This document shows positions 23,851 through 32,844 of a DNA stretch of 64,000 nucleotides, one piece after another. The stretch is taken from the NCBI GenBank assembly GCA_963817905.1, contig CAWFPS010000003.1, positions 682,001 through 746,000 of the forward strand. Direction: 5' to 3'. Position 1 is the first letter of the stretch. The number at the start of each line of letters is the position of its first letter. The DNA comes from VRUE01 sp963817905 (GTDB taxonomy: Bacteria; Actinomycetota; Thermoleophilia; Solirubrobacterales; 70-9). Under the pieces are notes generated by a model. That model ran no database searches, was not told the DNA's origin, and was given only the letters and a program-made list of their open reading frames with translations. A program made the translations under genes and the position numbers.

Positions 23851-26328
23851 TCAGGGGGCCAAGGCATCGGCGGCATCGGCGAGTTCGTCGGGCGTGGTAG
23901 CCGAGCGGTACCCCTGCGAGGCCTCACGCCGCGGCGTCGTATCTAGCTCGCCGAGCAGCCACGGCGGCGGGTCGATCTGGATCGGCGCCACCTGGCCCGA
24001 GAAGTCGCGCAAGTAGCAGCGCCCCTCGCGGTAGGAGAGCAGGCGCTGGGTCGCCACCTCGTCTTCGGGATCCAGGCGCAGCAGCGCCAGGGCCTTGCGG
24101 GCCTCGACCTCGGTCTCGACGCCGAAGGCGAAGAGCGCCCCGACCAGGGGCTCCAGCTCGACGGTGTCGCCGAGCATCTGGGTGGCGAGGATCGGGGTGA
24201 TGTTCTGGCTGCGGCCCATGCGGGCGATGCGCTCCAGCAGCGCCCGGCCCTGGCTGTCGGAGGTCAGCGCCCAGGCCTCGTCCATCGCCAGCACCGCGTG
24301 GCGATCGGGATCTGAGGCGCAGAGGCGCAGCGCGTAGGAGGCGAGCAGCCGCAGCACCGCCAGGCTGGTGCGCTCCTCCTCCAACAGCTCCGAGCGGGCG
24401 GTGCCCGCCAGGGGCAGGGTGAGGTTGCGGATCCGCAGCGCGATGACCTGGGCGTCGCCGATTTCCGGCCCGTCCTCGTCGGCGGAACCGAGGCCGAGCT
24501 TGGCGAGGCCGCCGGATGCGTGGGCCTCGATCGCGCGCGCGGCCTCGACGGCATCCTCGCCGCCGGAGGCGGCCATCCGCGCCAGCACCTCGCCGGTGCT
24601 GCGCGCCCCGGCGCCGGCGGCCTCGGAGATCGCCAGGCGCAGCTGCGTCTGCCACTCCGGCTTGACCGGCGCCGGCAGGATCGAGACGAGGAAGTTGTAG
24701 GTGAGGTCCTCCCGGGTCTCCTCGGTCCCGATCCGCATCGGGTCCAGGCGGCCGCGATAGCGCTCGTCGGGCGAGAGCTCGATCGTCTCCAAGCGCTCCT
24801 CGATGCCGGGCAGGCGCGCGAGGGCGTGGTCGCCCTTGGGGTCGATGTCGACGACGAGGGAGCCCTGCAGGTAGGCCTGCCAGGCGGCCAGCTCGAGCCA
24901 GATCGTCTTGCCCGAGCCGGAGGTTCCCGCGAGCAGGCAGGTCGGCGGGCGGTTGCGCTGGCAGGCCTCGGCGAGGTCGAAGAGGACCGGGGCGCGGGCG
25001 CCGCCGAGCGTGTGCCCGATGTAGGGGCCGATCGCCGAGCCGGCGTGGCTGATCGCGTGCGGGACCATCGCTCCGAGCTGGTCGGGGAGCAGGTGCTCCT
25101 TGTACTCAGGCAGGGGAAAGGTCGTGGCCGGCAGCGAGGCGAGGAAGAGGCGGTGCTGCTCGCCGCCGGGCCGGTGCAGCTGCACGCGGCCATAGCTCTC
25201 GCGCAGGCGCTCAACCCGGTCCTCCAGCTCCTCTTCGCCGCGGCCGGCCACCGCCAGGGAGAGCGCCGTGCGCAGCAGCGGCGGTCGGTCGCCGCCACTC
25301 AGCACCGCCTCCAGTTCGCGCGCCGCCAGCGGGCGCTCGGCCGACTCGGCCGAGGGGCCGTGCTCGCCCGCGGACTCCTCGCGGGCGATCTGGTCGGCGT
25401 CGATCTTGCGCTTGGCGACCTCCTTGCGCGCCTCGCGGTTGGCGAGGAACTCGACCGAGAGCGTCGCGTCAACGGCGAAGCCGAGCTCCAGCGGCGCGAA
25501 CATCAGCTCCGCCGCGGGGCCGGGCACAAGCGCTTCCTCGGGCATTGAGCCGAGGACCAGCAGCGCCTGGTGGGCGCGACCGCGCTCGGAGTCGATCGTC
25601 AGCGAGCGGCGCTCAACCGCGACGCGGCTCTCGTGCAGGCGCAGGAGGTCGTAGCCGTAGGGCTCGAAGCGCTCCTCGCCACCGGGGTCGAGGAAGCTGA
25701 GCGCCTGCGGCGCGAAGCTCTCATCGACGTCGGGCTCGCCGAGGCCGCGGGTGTAGGCGCGGCGGATCAGGCCCGCCAGCCGCCGCGGCCCGACGCGGCT
25801 GCATTCCAGGTAGCCGAGCACCCGCTCGTAGGCGGCTTCCTCCTCGCGGCGCAAGGCCGCGATCTGGCGGGCGCTGAGGCCGCGCGCCTGCTCGAAGCCG
25901 AGGCGCTCGGCGAGCGTCCCCCAGAGCGCCGCCGCCCCGTCGAAGAGGCCGCCGAGCGGCCCCGCGCCTCCCGGCGGCGCCAGGCGCACCGCGAGGTAGA
26001 TCTCCGGGCGCAGGGCTTCGCGGCGTTCGAATTCGGTGCGGTGTTCGGCGAGATGGGCCGCGAAGCGCTCCCGCTGCCCGTGGCGGGGGTCGAGCGTCGC
26101 CAGGGCGCGGCGCTCGTAGTCCGCGGCGTCGAAGGCGCGGGCGACGCGGAGGACCTGGAAGTCGGCCTCGATCGCGTAGGCGAGCGCCTCCAGGCGCTCG
26201 CCTACCTCGATCTTGCGCCGCTCGGAGAGGCCCGGGTAGCTCTGGCCTTCGAGCTCATAGACGGCCCAGGCCTCGGTCGGGGTGCGGAGGACGAGGTTGG
26301 CCCAGAAGAAGTAGTGGGGCGGCCTCAT
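23851..26328 (-). CDS. VirB4-like conjugation ATPase
   Basis: The ATG at 26328 overlaps the preceding stop as ATGA. The 825-residue protein has Walker A AGTSGSGKT at 467-475 and Walker B AVLAMDEAWAL at about 678-688, with the SQNITPILATQMLG segment that follows in VirB4/TraE-type ATPases. The N-terminal half is rich in Glu and Arg and lacks membrane helices. VirB4 ATPases energise assembly and DNA transfer by type IV secretion systems. It is in the same operon as TcpE-, pilin- and TcpC-like genes upstream. Confidence 0.9.
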   Translation of the reverse strand: MRPPHYFFWANLVLRTPTEAWAVYELEGQSYPGLSERRKIEVGERLEALAYAIEADFQVLRVARAFDAADYERRALATLDPRHGQRERFAAHLAEHRTEFERREALRPEIYLAVRLAPPGGAGPLGGLFDGAAALWGTLAERLGFEQARGLSARQIAALRREEEAAYERVLGYLECSRVGPRRLAGLIRRAYTRGLGEPDVDESFAPQALSFLDPGGEERFEPYGYDLLRLHESRVAVERRSLTIDSERGRAHQALLVLGSMPEEALVPGPAAELMFAPLELGFAVDATLSVEFLANREARKEVAKRKIDADQIAREESAGEHGPSAESAERPLAARELEAVLSGGDRPPLLRTALSLAVAGRGEEELEDRVERLRESYGRVQLHRPGGEQHRLFLASLPATTFPLPEYKEHLLPDQLGAMVPHAISHAGSAIGPYIGHTLGGARAPVLFDLAEACQRNRPPTCLLAGTSGSGKTIWLELAAWQAYLQGSLVVDIDPKGDHALARLPGIEERLETIELSPDERYRGRLDPMRIGTEETREDLTYNFLVSILPAPVKPEWQTQLRLAISEAAGAGARSTGEVLARMAASGGEDAVEAARAIEAHASGGLAKLGLGSADEDGPEIGDAQVIALRIRNLTLPLAGTARSELLEEERTSLAVLRLLASYALRLCASDPDRHAVLAMDEAWALTSDSQGRALLERIARMGRSQNITPILATQMLGDTVELEPLVGALFAFGVETEVEARKALALLRLDPEDEVATQRLLSYREGRCYLRDFSGQVAPIQIDPPPWLLGELDTTPRREASQGYRSATTPDELADAADALAP

Positions 26329-26975
26329 TCGGACTCCGCCGCCGCGAAGATCACGGTGCGGCCGGCGGAGATGTCGAGCGTTCGGCCGCGGTGCAGGGGC
26401 GTAATGCCGGCTTGGCTGAGACGCCAGCGGCGGGCGGACTGCGAACGCTCTCCCGGACCTGCTCCAACTCCCCTCGGGACGCCCTCCAAGGCGACCCGCA
26501 CCGGGTAGCGTAGCAGCAGCCTGGCCGGTCCCGCAACCGCTCCGCGGGGGTAGCTGGAGGCGGTGAGGTCGGGTCCGATCGCGAGCTGGCGCAGCGGCAC
26601 CAGGGCGCTGCCCGCGGCCGGGCAGCGGCGCAGGCCGGCGAGGGTGCGGGGGCGAAGCCACCAGCCGAGCAGCCCCGCCAGGGCGCGGTGCGGGGCGCGC
26701 CCGTCGACCTCCCAGCGCGAGAGCGCCCAGGCGGCGGCGATCGGCAGCGCCAGCAGGCGCAAGGAGGCCGGCAGCGCCCCGACCGCGAGACCGACCAGCG
26801 GCAGGCGGGCGAGCAGCGCGAGCGCCGCCAGGCAGGCGAGCCAGTAGCCGACGCTACGCAGCTCCAGGCCGCCGGGCAGCGGCAGGCGCCAGTTCTGGAC
26901 CCGGTAGATCCGCCAGCGGCGGCGGAAGACCAGGTGGTAGGAGCGCACCACCTTCGGCTGGCGCTCAGCGGGCAT
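26325..26975 (-). CDS. TcpE-like conjugation membrane protein
   Basis: The ATG at 26975 starts a 216-residue product reading VVRSYHLVFRRRWRIYRVQN near its beginning, then WRLPLPGGLELRSVGYWLAC and two or three hydrophobic segments (ACLAALALLARLPLVGLAVG, ASLRLLALPIAAAWALS). The C-terminal ~100 residues are soluble. This matches the TcpE family of Gram-positive conjugation systems, an inner-membrane partner of the channel. Longer in-frame starts upstream lack support. Confidence 0.7.
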   Translation of the reverse strand: MPAERQPKVVRSYHLVFRRRWRIYRVQNWRLPLPGGLELRSVGYWLACLAALALLARLPLVGLAVGALPASLRLLALPIAAAWALSRWEVDGRAPHRALAGLLGWWLRPRTLAGLRRCPAAGSALVPLRQLAIGPDLTASSYPRGAVAGPARLLLRYPVRVALEGVPRGVGAGPGERSQSARRWRLSQAGITPLHRGRTLDISAGRTVIFAAAESE

Positions 26976-27103
26976 CGCCAGATCCGTTTCCCGCACACCC
27001 GAGAGGGCGCGCGTGACCAAGCAGATCCAGGACGCAGCGAGTGCCGCGTGCTCTGCACGCAAACGAGCGAGGACGCCGATATGCGCAGGTCACGTGCGGC
27101 CTC

Positions 27104-27490
27104 TCAGAAGACCGTGTTGGCGATGCCCTTGGCGAGGGCTTCGATCGACTGCGGGCTGAGCAGGAAGATCAGCCCGACCAGGGTGACCAGGATGATCCCG
27201 AAGGCGGCGCCCATGTTGCGCGAGAGCAGGGTGCCGACCAACAGACACCCGGCCAGCACGGTCAGAACCGGCACCGCCCAGCCGCTCAGCAGCGTCCCGA
27301 AGCGATCGCCGGCACCGCTGACGTTGCCGGCGGCGCCGCCGGCGCTGAGCGATTTCGTCACCGCCGCACCGGCGCTCTCCACCGGGCCGCCCAGCAGCGA
27401 AACGGCGCCGGATGGCGTGCCCGGCGCGGCGGCGAGCAGTGTGAACGCGACCACGCTCGCCGCCGCGGTGGTGAGGATCTTGGCTTTCAT
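27104..27490 (-). CDS. Small two-helix membrane protein, possible VirB2-like subunit
   Basis: The 128-residue product has a signal peptide (TTAAASVVAFTLLAAAPG), a Gly/Ala/Ser-rich middle and two hydrophobic helices (WAVPVLTVLAGCLLVGTLL and AAFGIILVTLVGLIFLL). This size and layout recall VirB2/TrbC-type pilin subunits, and its place between TcpC- and TcpE-like genes fits. No motif proves it. A good purine-rich site (AAGGTAAGAG) precedes the ATG. Confidence 0.5.
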   Translation of the reverse strand: MKAKILTTAAASVVAFTLLAAAPGTPSGAVSLLGGPVESAGAAVTKSLSAGGAAGNVSGAGDRFGTLLSGWAVPVLTVLAGCLLVGTLLSRNMGAAFGIILVTLVGLIFLLSPQSIEALAKGIANTVF

Positions 27491-27519
27491 CTCTTACCTT
27501 TCTCTCGTGTGTGCATGGC

Positions 27520-28395
27520 TCAGCTCGCGGTCGGGATGACCTCGATGAAGTCGACGTAGGGGCGCTCGCGGTAGGCGATCCCGAGTTCGTAGGCGAGCGT
27601 GTAGCTGGCGCCGCGCGCATCGGCGGCGGTGACGGTGACCAGCACCGCGCCCGAGCCGGGAGACCCGACCCAGGTCACCTGGTCGACGCTGCGGACGCCC
27701 AGGGCAACGGTCGGCAGAGTGACGAGCGCGTCAGCGCTGAGGTCCGCCTTCAGGTTCGCGGTCGAGCGGGTCAGGTAGTTGCGGATCACCCGCTTCGCCA
27801 CTTCCACCACCGCGGCGTCGGCGACCGCTTCTCCCGCCGGGGTGAAAGAGCCGGTGTCGATCGAAGGCGCCCCGACGAAACTCGGATAGCCGACCAAGGC
27901 GAGTGGCCGACCCGGCGGGTGGCGCACCGTCACCGCCAGGTAGACCGGCTGGCGCTGGGTCGAGACCGCGGCGGCGACGGTGATCGCCCGTCCTCCGATC
28001 AGCGCCGGCTGGTCGGAGGCGACCTCGGCCCAGAGCACCCGCTGGGTGCCGGAGGTGGCGAAGAAGCCGCCGCCTCGCGGCAGCCCGGACGGCAGAAAGG
28101 GAGCCAGCGCCCGGGCGTGGGCACCGGGCCGGTCGGCGTCGTAGGAGAGGTAGGCGCGGGCGAACTGCAGGGCGAAGTCCTCGCTCGGCGCATCGGCCGC
28201 CTCCACGGGAGCGGGCTGAGGCGGGGGCCCGGGCGCCCAGATCAGGGTGCGCAGTCCCAACGCCAGCAGCACCATCAGGGTGGCGCACAGCAAAAATCGC
28301 GGGGCGGCGGCGCGAAGGCGCGCCGCGCGCAGTCCACGCGACTGGGCCAGCGACCCGATCCTGGGCGGCTTGCTGTCTATGGCGGTATCGGCCAT
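27520..28395 (-). CDS. TcpC-like (VirB8-type) conjugation protein
   Basis: From ATG 28395 the 291-residue protein has a short basic cytoplasmic end, one membrane helix (PRFLLCATLMVLLALGLRTL), and two repeated NTF2-like domains (SEDFALQFARAYLSYDADRP, then VAKRVIRNYLTRSTANLKAD). That is the TcpC architecture, a VirB8-like scaffold on the outer face of the membrane. It sits in the operon between the hypothetical gene at 28398 and the pilin-like gene. Confidence 0.8.
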   Translation of the reverse strand: MADTAIDSKPPRIGSLAQSRGLRAARLRAAAPRFLLCATLMVLLALGLRTLIWAPGPPPQPAPVEAADAPSEDFALQFARAYLSYDADRPGAHARALAPFLPSGLPRGGGFFATSGTQRVLWAEVASDQPALIGGRAITVAAAVSTQRQPVYLAVTVRHPPGRPLALVGYPSFVGAPSIDTGSFTPAGEAVADAAVVEVAKRVIRNYLTRSTANLKADLSADALVTLPTVALGVRSVDQVTWVGSPGSGAVLVTVTAADARGASYTLAYELGIAYRERPYVDFIEVIPTAS

Positions 28396-28397
28396 GG

Positions 28398-28955
28398 CTA
28401 GCGCTCGAAGCCGAACTCGGGCCTCCCACCCGAGCCGTCGCGTAAGGGGCGCGACGGACTCGGGGCAGGAGGCGAGATGACGGGCACCGGCGCTGCCTGC
28501 GGGACCGGTGCCGGTTCGTCGACCGGAGGGCTGACGGGCGCCTGTTCGCTCATTGGTTCGCGCTCGGCCCAACCGCTCGGACGTTTTTTCGAAGGCTTGG
28601 CGCCAACCCGAGGGGCCTTCCTCTGGGCAGCGCGAGGGAAAGGCCGCGCCCGCTCGGGAGCAGGGAGCCGTGCGGGTGGGCTCGGCACGGGCTCCGCCAC
28701 CACGGCCGCCGGCTCCCTGCGGGGCGACGGGGTGTCGGCACGCTCGCCACCGCCGTCGCCCGCCACCAGGGCGGCGATCAATGCGACCGACGCCGCCAGC
28801 AGGCAGCCGACCAGCAGGCGCCGGCTGGCCCGGCCTCCTCCCAGTCGCGCTCGCGGCGAATCGGGGACCGAGTCGGGAGCGGTGGCGCTATCGGCAGCTT
28901 CGGCGCCGAGCTCCTCCTCGCCGAGGACGAACAGATCGTTGGGATGAGATGCCAT
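28398..28955 (-). CDS. Proline-rich single-span membrane protein of the transfer operon
   Basis: The ATG at 28955 gives 185 residues: an acidic N-terminal part (NDLFVLGEEELGAEAADS), one membrane helix (RRLLVGCLLAASVALIAALV) and a long Pro/Ala/Arg-rich outer tail. I do not recognise the family. It ends 2 bases before the TcpC-like start and heads the transfer operon. A perfect hairpin covers its start codon. Confidence 0.6.
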   Translation of the reverse strand: MASHPNDLFVLGEEELGAEAADSATAPDSVPDSPRARLGGGRASRRLLVGCLLAASVALIAALVAGDGGGERADTPSPRREPAAVVAEPVPSPPARLPAPERARPFPRAAQRKAPRVGAKPSKKRPSGWAEREPMSEQAPVSPPVDEPAPVPQAAPVPVISPPAPSPSRPLRDGSGGRPEFGFER

Positions 28956-28980
28956 TGCTGCCGAGACGGGCAGCAATGGC
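28951..28980. terminator. Hairpin overlapping the start of the transfer operon
   Basis: GCCATTGCTGCC (28951-28962) and GGCAGCAATGGC (28969-28980) form a perfect 12-bp stem with a 6-base loop. It lies 64 bases after the sigma-factor stop at 29044 and includes the start codon of the next gene at 28955. It could end the upstream transcript, or hide the start codon and so limit read-through translation. Confidence 0.6.
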
Positions 28981-29043
28981 GCTTCGATACCCCCGTGTGG
29001 CGATCAGTTGAACTCGCCGTGCTGTGACTCGCCGGCGCTCTGC

Positions 29044-30465
29044 TCAGCCCTGAAACCCGACCCCTGAACCAGAGCTGGATTCATGGCTGGGCGCGGATTC
29101 GGCGGAGCCGGAGCTGCCGAATTCACCGCCGCCCGAGCTCCCGGTGCTGGGGGTCGAAGCGGGAGGCGAAGCGGTTTCGCTGGGAGCCGGGCTCGAAGGC
29201 GGGTTGCTCTCCACTCCGAACTCGCTCGGAGCCGGAGCCGATTCGCTGCCCGGAACCGGCGTCGCCGGTGCCGGCGCAGACGGTTCGCTTGAGGTGCTCG
29301 TTGCCGGTGTCGATTCGGGCGTCGAGTGTGGGGCGGGCTGTGGCGTGGGATCGGGGGTCGGTGCCGATATCTGTTCGGGCTGGGGCGCTTCGGGAAACTC
29401 CGAGAGCTGCCTGACGTGAGCGGCCGGCCGCGGCTGCGCCTCGACCGGCGGCGCGGAGGCGCCGAGCCCAGGGCCGACCGCTCCGGTCAGCAGGCAGGTC
29501 GCGGTCGTGGCCGCCCCCGCGGTGCAGACCGCGGCGATCTTCTGGCTGGTGCTCATCAGGGCGCTGGCGGGGCCGGCGTCGGATCCCGAGAAGGCGCCGG
29601 TCGCCTTGAAGGCAAGATGGCGGAGCCGACCGCCGCCCGTCTGGACGCCTTCCAGCGCCCCGCCGGCCCAGCGGCCGAGGTGCTCGAGAAGGCCGAGATG
29701 AACGCCGAGTCGATCGCCGGCCCCGAGGCCGAAGATCGCCGCGCTGCCGAGCTCGTGCATGGAGTCGTGGAGGGTCGCCAGGAACGACTTGCAGGAGCCG
29801 CAGTGAGAGAAATGAGCGTGCAGGACCTTCGTTTCCTCCTCGCTGGCCAGAGCACTGAGGTGCTTATCGAGCAGCGAGCGGCGCGCCCGCTCGCGCATCT
29901 CGGGGCAGAACTCGGCGTCGTCGATCGCCGCCATCCGCTTTCGCGCCTGGGCGGTGGCGCGCAGCACCAGCTTCTTGGCTGCCGGCAGGCTGATCTGAAG
30001 CTGGCTGGCGATCTCGGGCACAGTCATGCCGAGCCCGAAGCGCAGCAGGATCGCCTCGCGGTAGTTGCCGCGCATCCGCCCCAGCGCCTCCTGCAGGCGG
30101 GCCGCGTCCTCGCGGCTCTCGGCCCACTCGGCCGGAGCGACACCGAGGGCCGGAGCGTCGGCGGCGGCCTCCAGCGCGACCGTCGGCTTGGCCGCGCGCG
30201 AGCGCAGCTGGTCGATCGCCTGGTTGCGGACGCTGGCGAAGAAGGTCGCGCGCAGGTTCAACGGCGGCCGGCCGGCGGCGGCCATGCGGTGCAGGCGAAT
30301 CAAGACCTCGGCGACGGCATCCTCGGCGTCGGCGCGGTTCAGGGAGCCGCCGAAGCGGCGCAACAGGTAAGCCTCGCCGAGCGGCCGCAGACGCTCGCAC
30401 TCGCGTTCGAAGCTGTCGGCCCGCAGGCGGGCGGAGAAGCTGGAGACGGCAGATGCCGCCTCCAT
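29044..30465 (-). CDS. Sigma factor fused to a zinc-finger and membrane domain (B)
   Basis: The 473-residue protein joins a sigma factor (region 2 around ADAEDAVAEVLIRLHRMAAA, region 4 at about 143-175, LGMTVPEIASQLQISLPAAKK) to a zf-HC2-like anti-sigma module (C187, then H218-x3-C222-x2-C225). One membrane helix (about 308-331) and a Pro/Ser/Thr-rich tail follow. The start chosen is ATG 30465; a longer frame upstream is noise. This layout puts sigma and anti-sigma in one chain tied to the membrane, suggesting release by proteolysis. It lies directly upstream of the transfer operon and may control it. Confidence 0.78.
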   Translation of the reverse strand: MEAASAVSSFSARLRADSFERECERLRPLGEAYLLRRFGGSLNRADAEDAVAEVLIRLHRMAAAGRPPLNLRATFFASVRNQAIDQLRSRAAKPTVALEAAADAPALGVAPAEWAESREDAARLQEALGRMRGNYREAILLRFGLGMTVPEIASQLQISLPAAKKLVLRATAQARKRMAAIDDAEFCPEMRERARRSLLDKHLSALASEEETKVLHAHFSHCGSCKSFLATLHDSMHELGSAAIFGLGAGDRLGVHLGLLEHLGRWAGGALEGVQTGGGRLRHLAFKATGAFSGSDAGPASALMSTSQKIAAVCTAGAATTATCLLTGAVGPGLGASAPPVEAQPRPAAHVRQLSEFPEAPQPEQISAPTPDPTPQPAPHSTPESTPATSTSSEPSAPAPATPVPGSESAPAPSEFGVESNPPSSPAPSETASPPASTPSTGSSGGGEFGSSGSAESAPSHESSSGSGVGFQG

Positions 30466-30608
30466 CAGCGTTCGTGTGGACGCCCCACAGCGCCTCGGTG
30501 GCCTCCACGGCCCCGGCAAATCGTCCTCATCGCTCCCAAGACGAAGCCCGAGCGCGAATCGATACCCCCTCCCATGCCAACTTCAACACCGCAACCAGCC
30601 CGGAAGCT

Positions 30609-30636
30609 GCGAGGCCCGGAGGATTCCGGGCCTCGC
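30609..30636. terminator. Hairpin terminator after the SSB gene
   Basis: GCGAGGCCCGGA and TCCGGGCCTCGC form a perfect 12-bp stem with a 4-base loop. It lies 16 bases downstream of the SSB stop on the minus strand and separates the VirD4-SSB operon from the sigma factor. Confidence 0.8.
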
Positions 30637-30651
30637 ATATCCGTCCAGCGA

Positions 30652-30990
30652 CTACTCCCCTCCGGACTCGCCCCCCTTCTCGCCCTCGCCCCGCTTGCCG
30701 CCCGGAAGGAAGTCCACCTTGTCGGCGGCGATCGAGTGCTGGGAGCGCTTTCCTCCCTCCTCCGTCTCCCACTCGCGGAACCGCAGCCGTCCGCTGACGG
30801 CGACGTGGCGGCCCTTCTTCAGGTACTTCCCGCACGTCTCCGCCTGGCGGCCGAAGGCGGCGACGTCGATGTAGAACGGCGAATCCTTGCGGCCATTCAT
30901 CTCGACCAGGCGCATCGCACACACCTTCGACTCGCCGTTCCTCATCTCGGGATCGCCGGTGAGCGTCCCGATAATCGTCACTGAGTTCAT
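30652..30990 (-). CDS. ssb: Single-stranded DNA-binding protein (copy 1)
   Basis: The 112-residue protein has an OB fold: NSVTIIGTLTGDPEMRNGES, FYIDVAAFGRQAETCGKYLK and KGRHVAVSGRLRFREWE. It lacks the usual acidic DDDIPF tip that recruits partner proteins. The ATG at 30990 overlaps the VirD4 stop as ATGA. It probably coats element DNA during transfer or replication. Two other paralogues lie at 35430 and 36030. Confidence 0.88.
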   Translation of the reverse strand: MNSVTIIGTLTGDPEMRNGESKVCAMRLVEMNGRKDSPFYIDVAAFGRQAETCGKYLKKGRHVAVSGRLRFREWETEEGGKRSQHSIAADKVDFLPGGKRGEGEKGGESGGE

Positions 30991-32729
30991 CTCTTGCTTC
31001 TCCTTTCGAGCCCGCTGGGCCCGCTTTGTTGACCAACCTCGTTGGACGCGAGGGCGAGGCGCTCCCAGGCGGGGACCATCCGCGCCCGGGCGCTGCGGCG
31101 TGAGGCGCCCTCGCCCAGACGCGCGACCACGACCTCGCCGCGAGCCAGGCGCTGCAGCTCGGAGGGATTTACCTCGAAGCGGTAGCCGCGGGTGCGGGTG
31201 CCGACCTCGGTCGGCCGACCAAGGCGATTCGTCCGCGTCGTCGTCTCCCAGGCCGGCACCGCTCCGATCGCCTGCGCCACCCACTCGGCGTCGTCCTGGC
31301 CGCCGATCCGGTGGCAGACGATCGCCGAGACGGTGGCACCGATCCGCTCGCGCACAGCGGGCCCCGCCGCGCGCAGGTCGGCCAGCGTCTGGGTGCCGAC
31401 GGCGACGCTGAAGCCGGCGGCGCGCCCGCGGGTGTAGAGGCGCTCCAGGGCCGGCGCCTCCAGGGCCCCGAACTCGTCGATCCCGACGAAGGTGCCGATC
31501 CCGGCGCCCATCATCGAGCTGGCCGCCGCGCCGAGGTCGAGCAGCGCCATCTGGGCGATCGCGCGACCGACGTTTCCCGTCCTGTCGGTGTCGAGGCGAA
31601 AGTAGACGACCTCGCGCGCGGCGATCGCCGCGCGCAGGTCGACGTTGTGCACAGCGGCGAGCTGGGGGTCGAGCCAGGCGCGCGCGAACTCCGAGGATGA
31701 GAGGTTGCGCAGCCGCGCCTGCAGGCCGGCGACGGCACGGCGCTCATCGGCACGCAGGCCCCTGAGCGCCGCCCCCACCTCCTCCACCAGCTCGCTCGCA
31801 CCGAGCCCCAGCGCCAGGCTCTCGAGCTCGTCGGGGTCGCAGTGGTAGGCGACCGCGGCGAGCGTCACCGGCTCGGGGCCGGCGTCGAGGACCCGCAGCA
31901 CCAGCCGCAGGAACGGGGAGGCGACCTGGCGGTAGAAGTCGGCGTCCTCAGAGCCCCAGGCCTGGGCGGAGACCAGGCGCTCGGAGCGCTCGTCGACGGA
32001 GCCGCGGGCAAGCGGGTCATAGCCGCAGGGACCGGACGGCGAGATCAGGTGGAAGTCGGCGCCTCGCGCTGTCGCCGCGCTCTCGGCGGCAGCGAGCAAG
32101 GCGTCGTCGCTCTTGGCCTCCAAGACGACGGCGCCGAATCCCGAGCGCAGCACGTACTCGACCAGGAGCGCGGCCAGGGAAGTGGTCTTGCCCGCTCCGG
32201 TTGCACCCGGGATCAGCACATGGGCGCCCGAGCCGGCACTGCCTCTCGGCACGCACGCCAACTCGCCGCGACGGGTCCTGCCGATCGGAATCTCGGTGCG
32301 CAGCAGCCGGGCTCCGCGCCCACTGCGCTCGGCGGCGCGACGACGGGCGCCGTCGAGCAGGCCGCGGCGCTCGGCGAGGCCTGTCTCGCGGTCGCCGCCG
32401 GCGCGGCGATCCTCCAGCTGGGCGTGGAGCGCCCAGCCAACCGTTGCTGATGCCGCGCCGCAGGTGAGCGCGAGGGCGATTGCCGCCAGCCTGAACGGCG
32501 GCGACATCGACGCGACCAGCGCCACGGTCGAGGCGAATGGGATCAGGGCCAGCAGGCTCCAGGTCCAGGCCAGCTCGCGGCGGCGCTGGTAGACGGCGAG
32601 GGCGATGCCCGCCGCGGCGGCGATCGCCAGGCACGCCAACAGCACGACGATCAGGCCGGCGAACCCGGTCAGGTGCTGCAGGGCGTGCGGCCGGTCAAAC
32701 GGCGACGCAGAGGTGGGAGATTCCTTCAT
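30987..32729 (-). CDS. VirD4/TraG-type coupling ATPase
   Basis: The 580-residue protein has two to three membrane helices at about 23-47 and 55-100, Walker A PGATGAGKTT at 174-183 and Walker B FVGIDEFGAL at 414-423. The segment AGFSVAVGTQTLADLRAAGP is the conserved VirD4/TraG region. Coupling proteins bring the DNA-relaxase complex to the secretion channel. Translation is coupled to the downstream SSB, which makes sense for DNA export. The start is ATG 32729; upstream extensions cross a terminator. Confidence 0.9.
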   Translation of the reverse strand: MKESPTSASPFDRPHALQHLTGFAGLIVVLLACLAIAAAAGIALAVYQRRRELAWTWSLLALIPFASTVALVASMSPPFRLAAIALALTCGAASATVGWALHAQLEDRRAGGDRETGLAERRGLLDGARRRAAERSGRGARLLRTEIPIGRTRRGELACVPRGSAGSGAHVLIPGATGAGKTTSLAALLVEYVLRSGFGAVVLEAKSDDALLAAAESAATARGADFHLISPSGPCGYDPLARGSVDERSERLVSAQAWGSEDADFYRQVASPFLRLVLRVLDAGPEPVTLAAVAYHCDPDELESLALGLGASELVEEVGAALRGLRADERRAVAGLQARLRNLSSSEFARAWLDPQLAAVHNVDLRAAIAAREVVYFRLDTDRTGNVGRAIAQMALLDLGAAASSMMGAGIGTFVGIDEFGALEAPALERLYTRGRAAGFSVAVGTQTLADLRAAGPAVRERIGATVSAIVCHRIGGQDDAEWVAQAIGAVPAWETTTRTNRLGRPTEVGTRTRGYRFEVNPSELQRLARGEVVVARLGEGASRRSARARMVPAWERLALASNEVGQQSGPSGLERRSKR

Positions 32730-32791
32730 CGCAGACAAGACGGGCGGGGGTTCCGGGTCGTCCCACCCCAGGGCCGAGCTAGGCCAAAAAG

Positions 32792-32817
32792 AAAGCCCCG
32801 ACTTTCGCCGGGGCTTT
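32792..32817. terminator. Hairpin terminator after the macro-domain gene
   Basis: AAAGCCCCG and CGGGGCTTT form a perfect 9-bp stem around an 8-base loop, with an A-rich run on one side that gives Ts in the minus transcript. It lies 28 bases past the macro-gene stop and 60 bases before the VirD4 start. Confidence 0.85.
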
Positions 32818-32844
32818 CTCCTGCGGCCGGCCCACCATGTGGAC

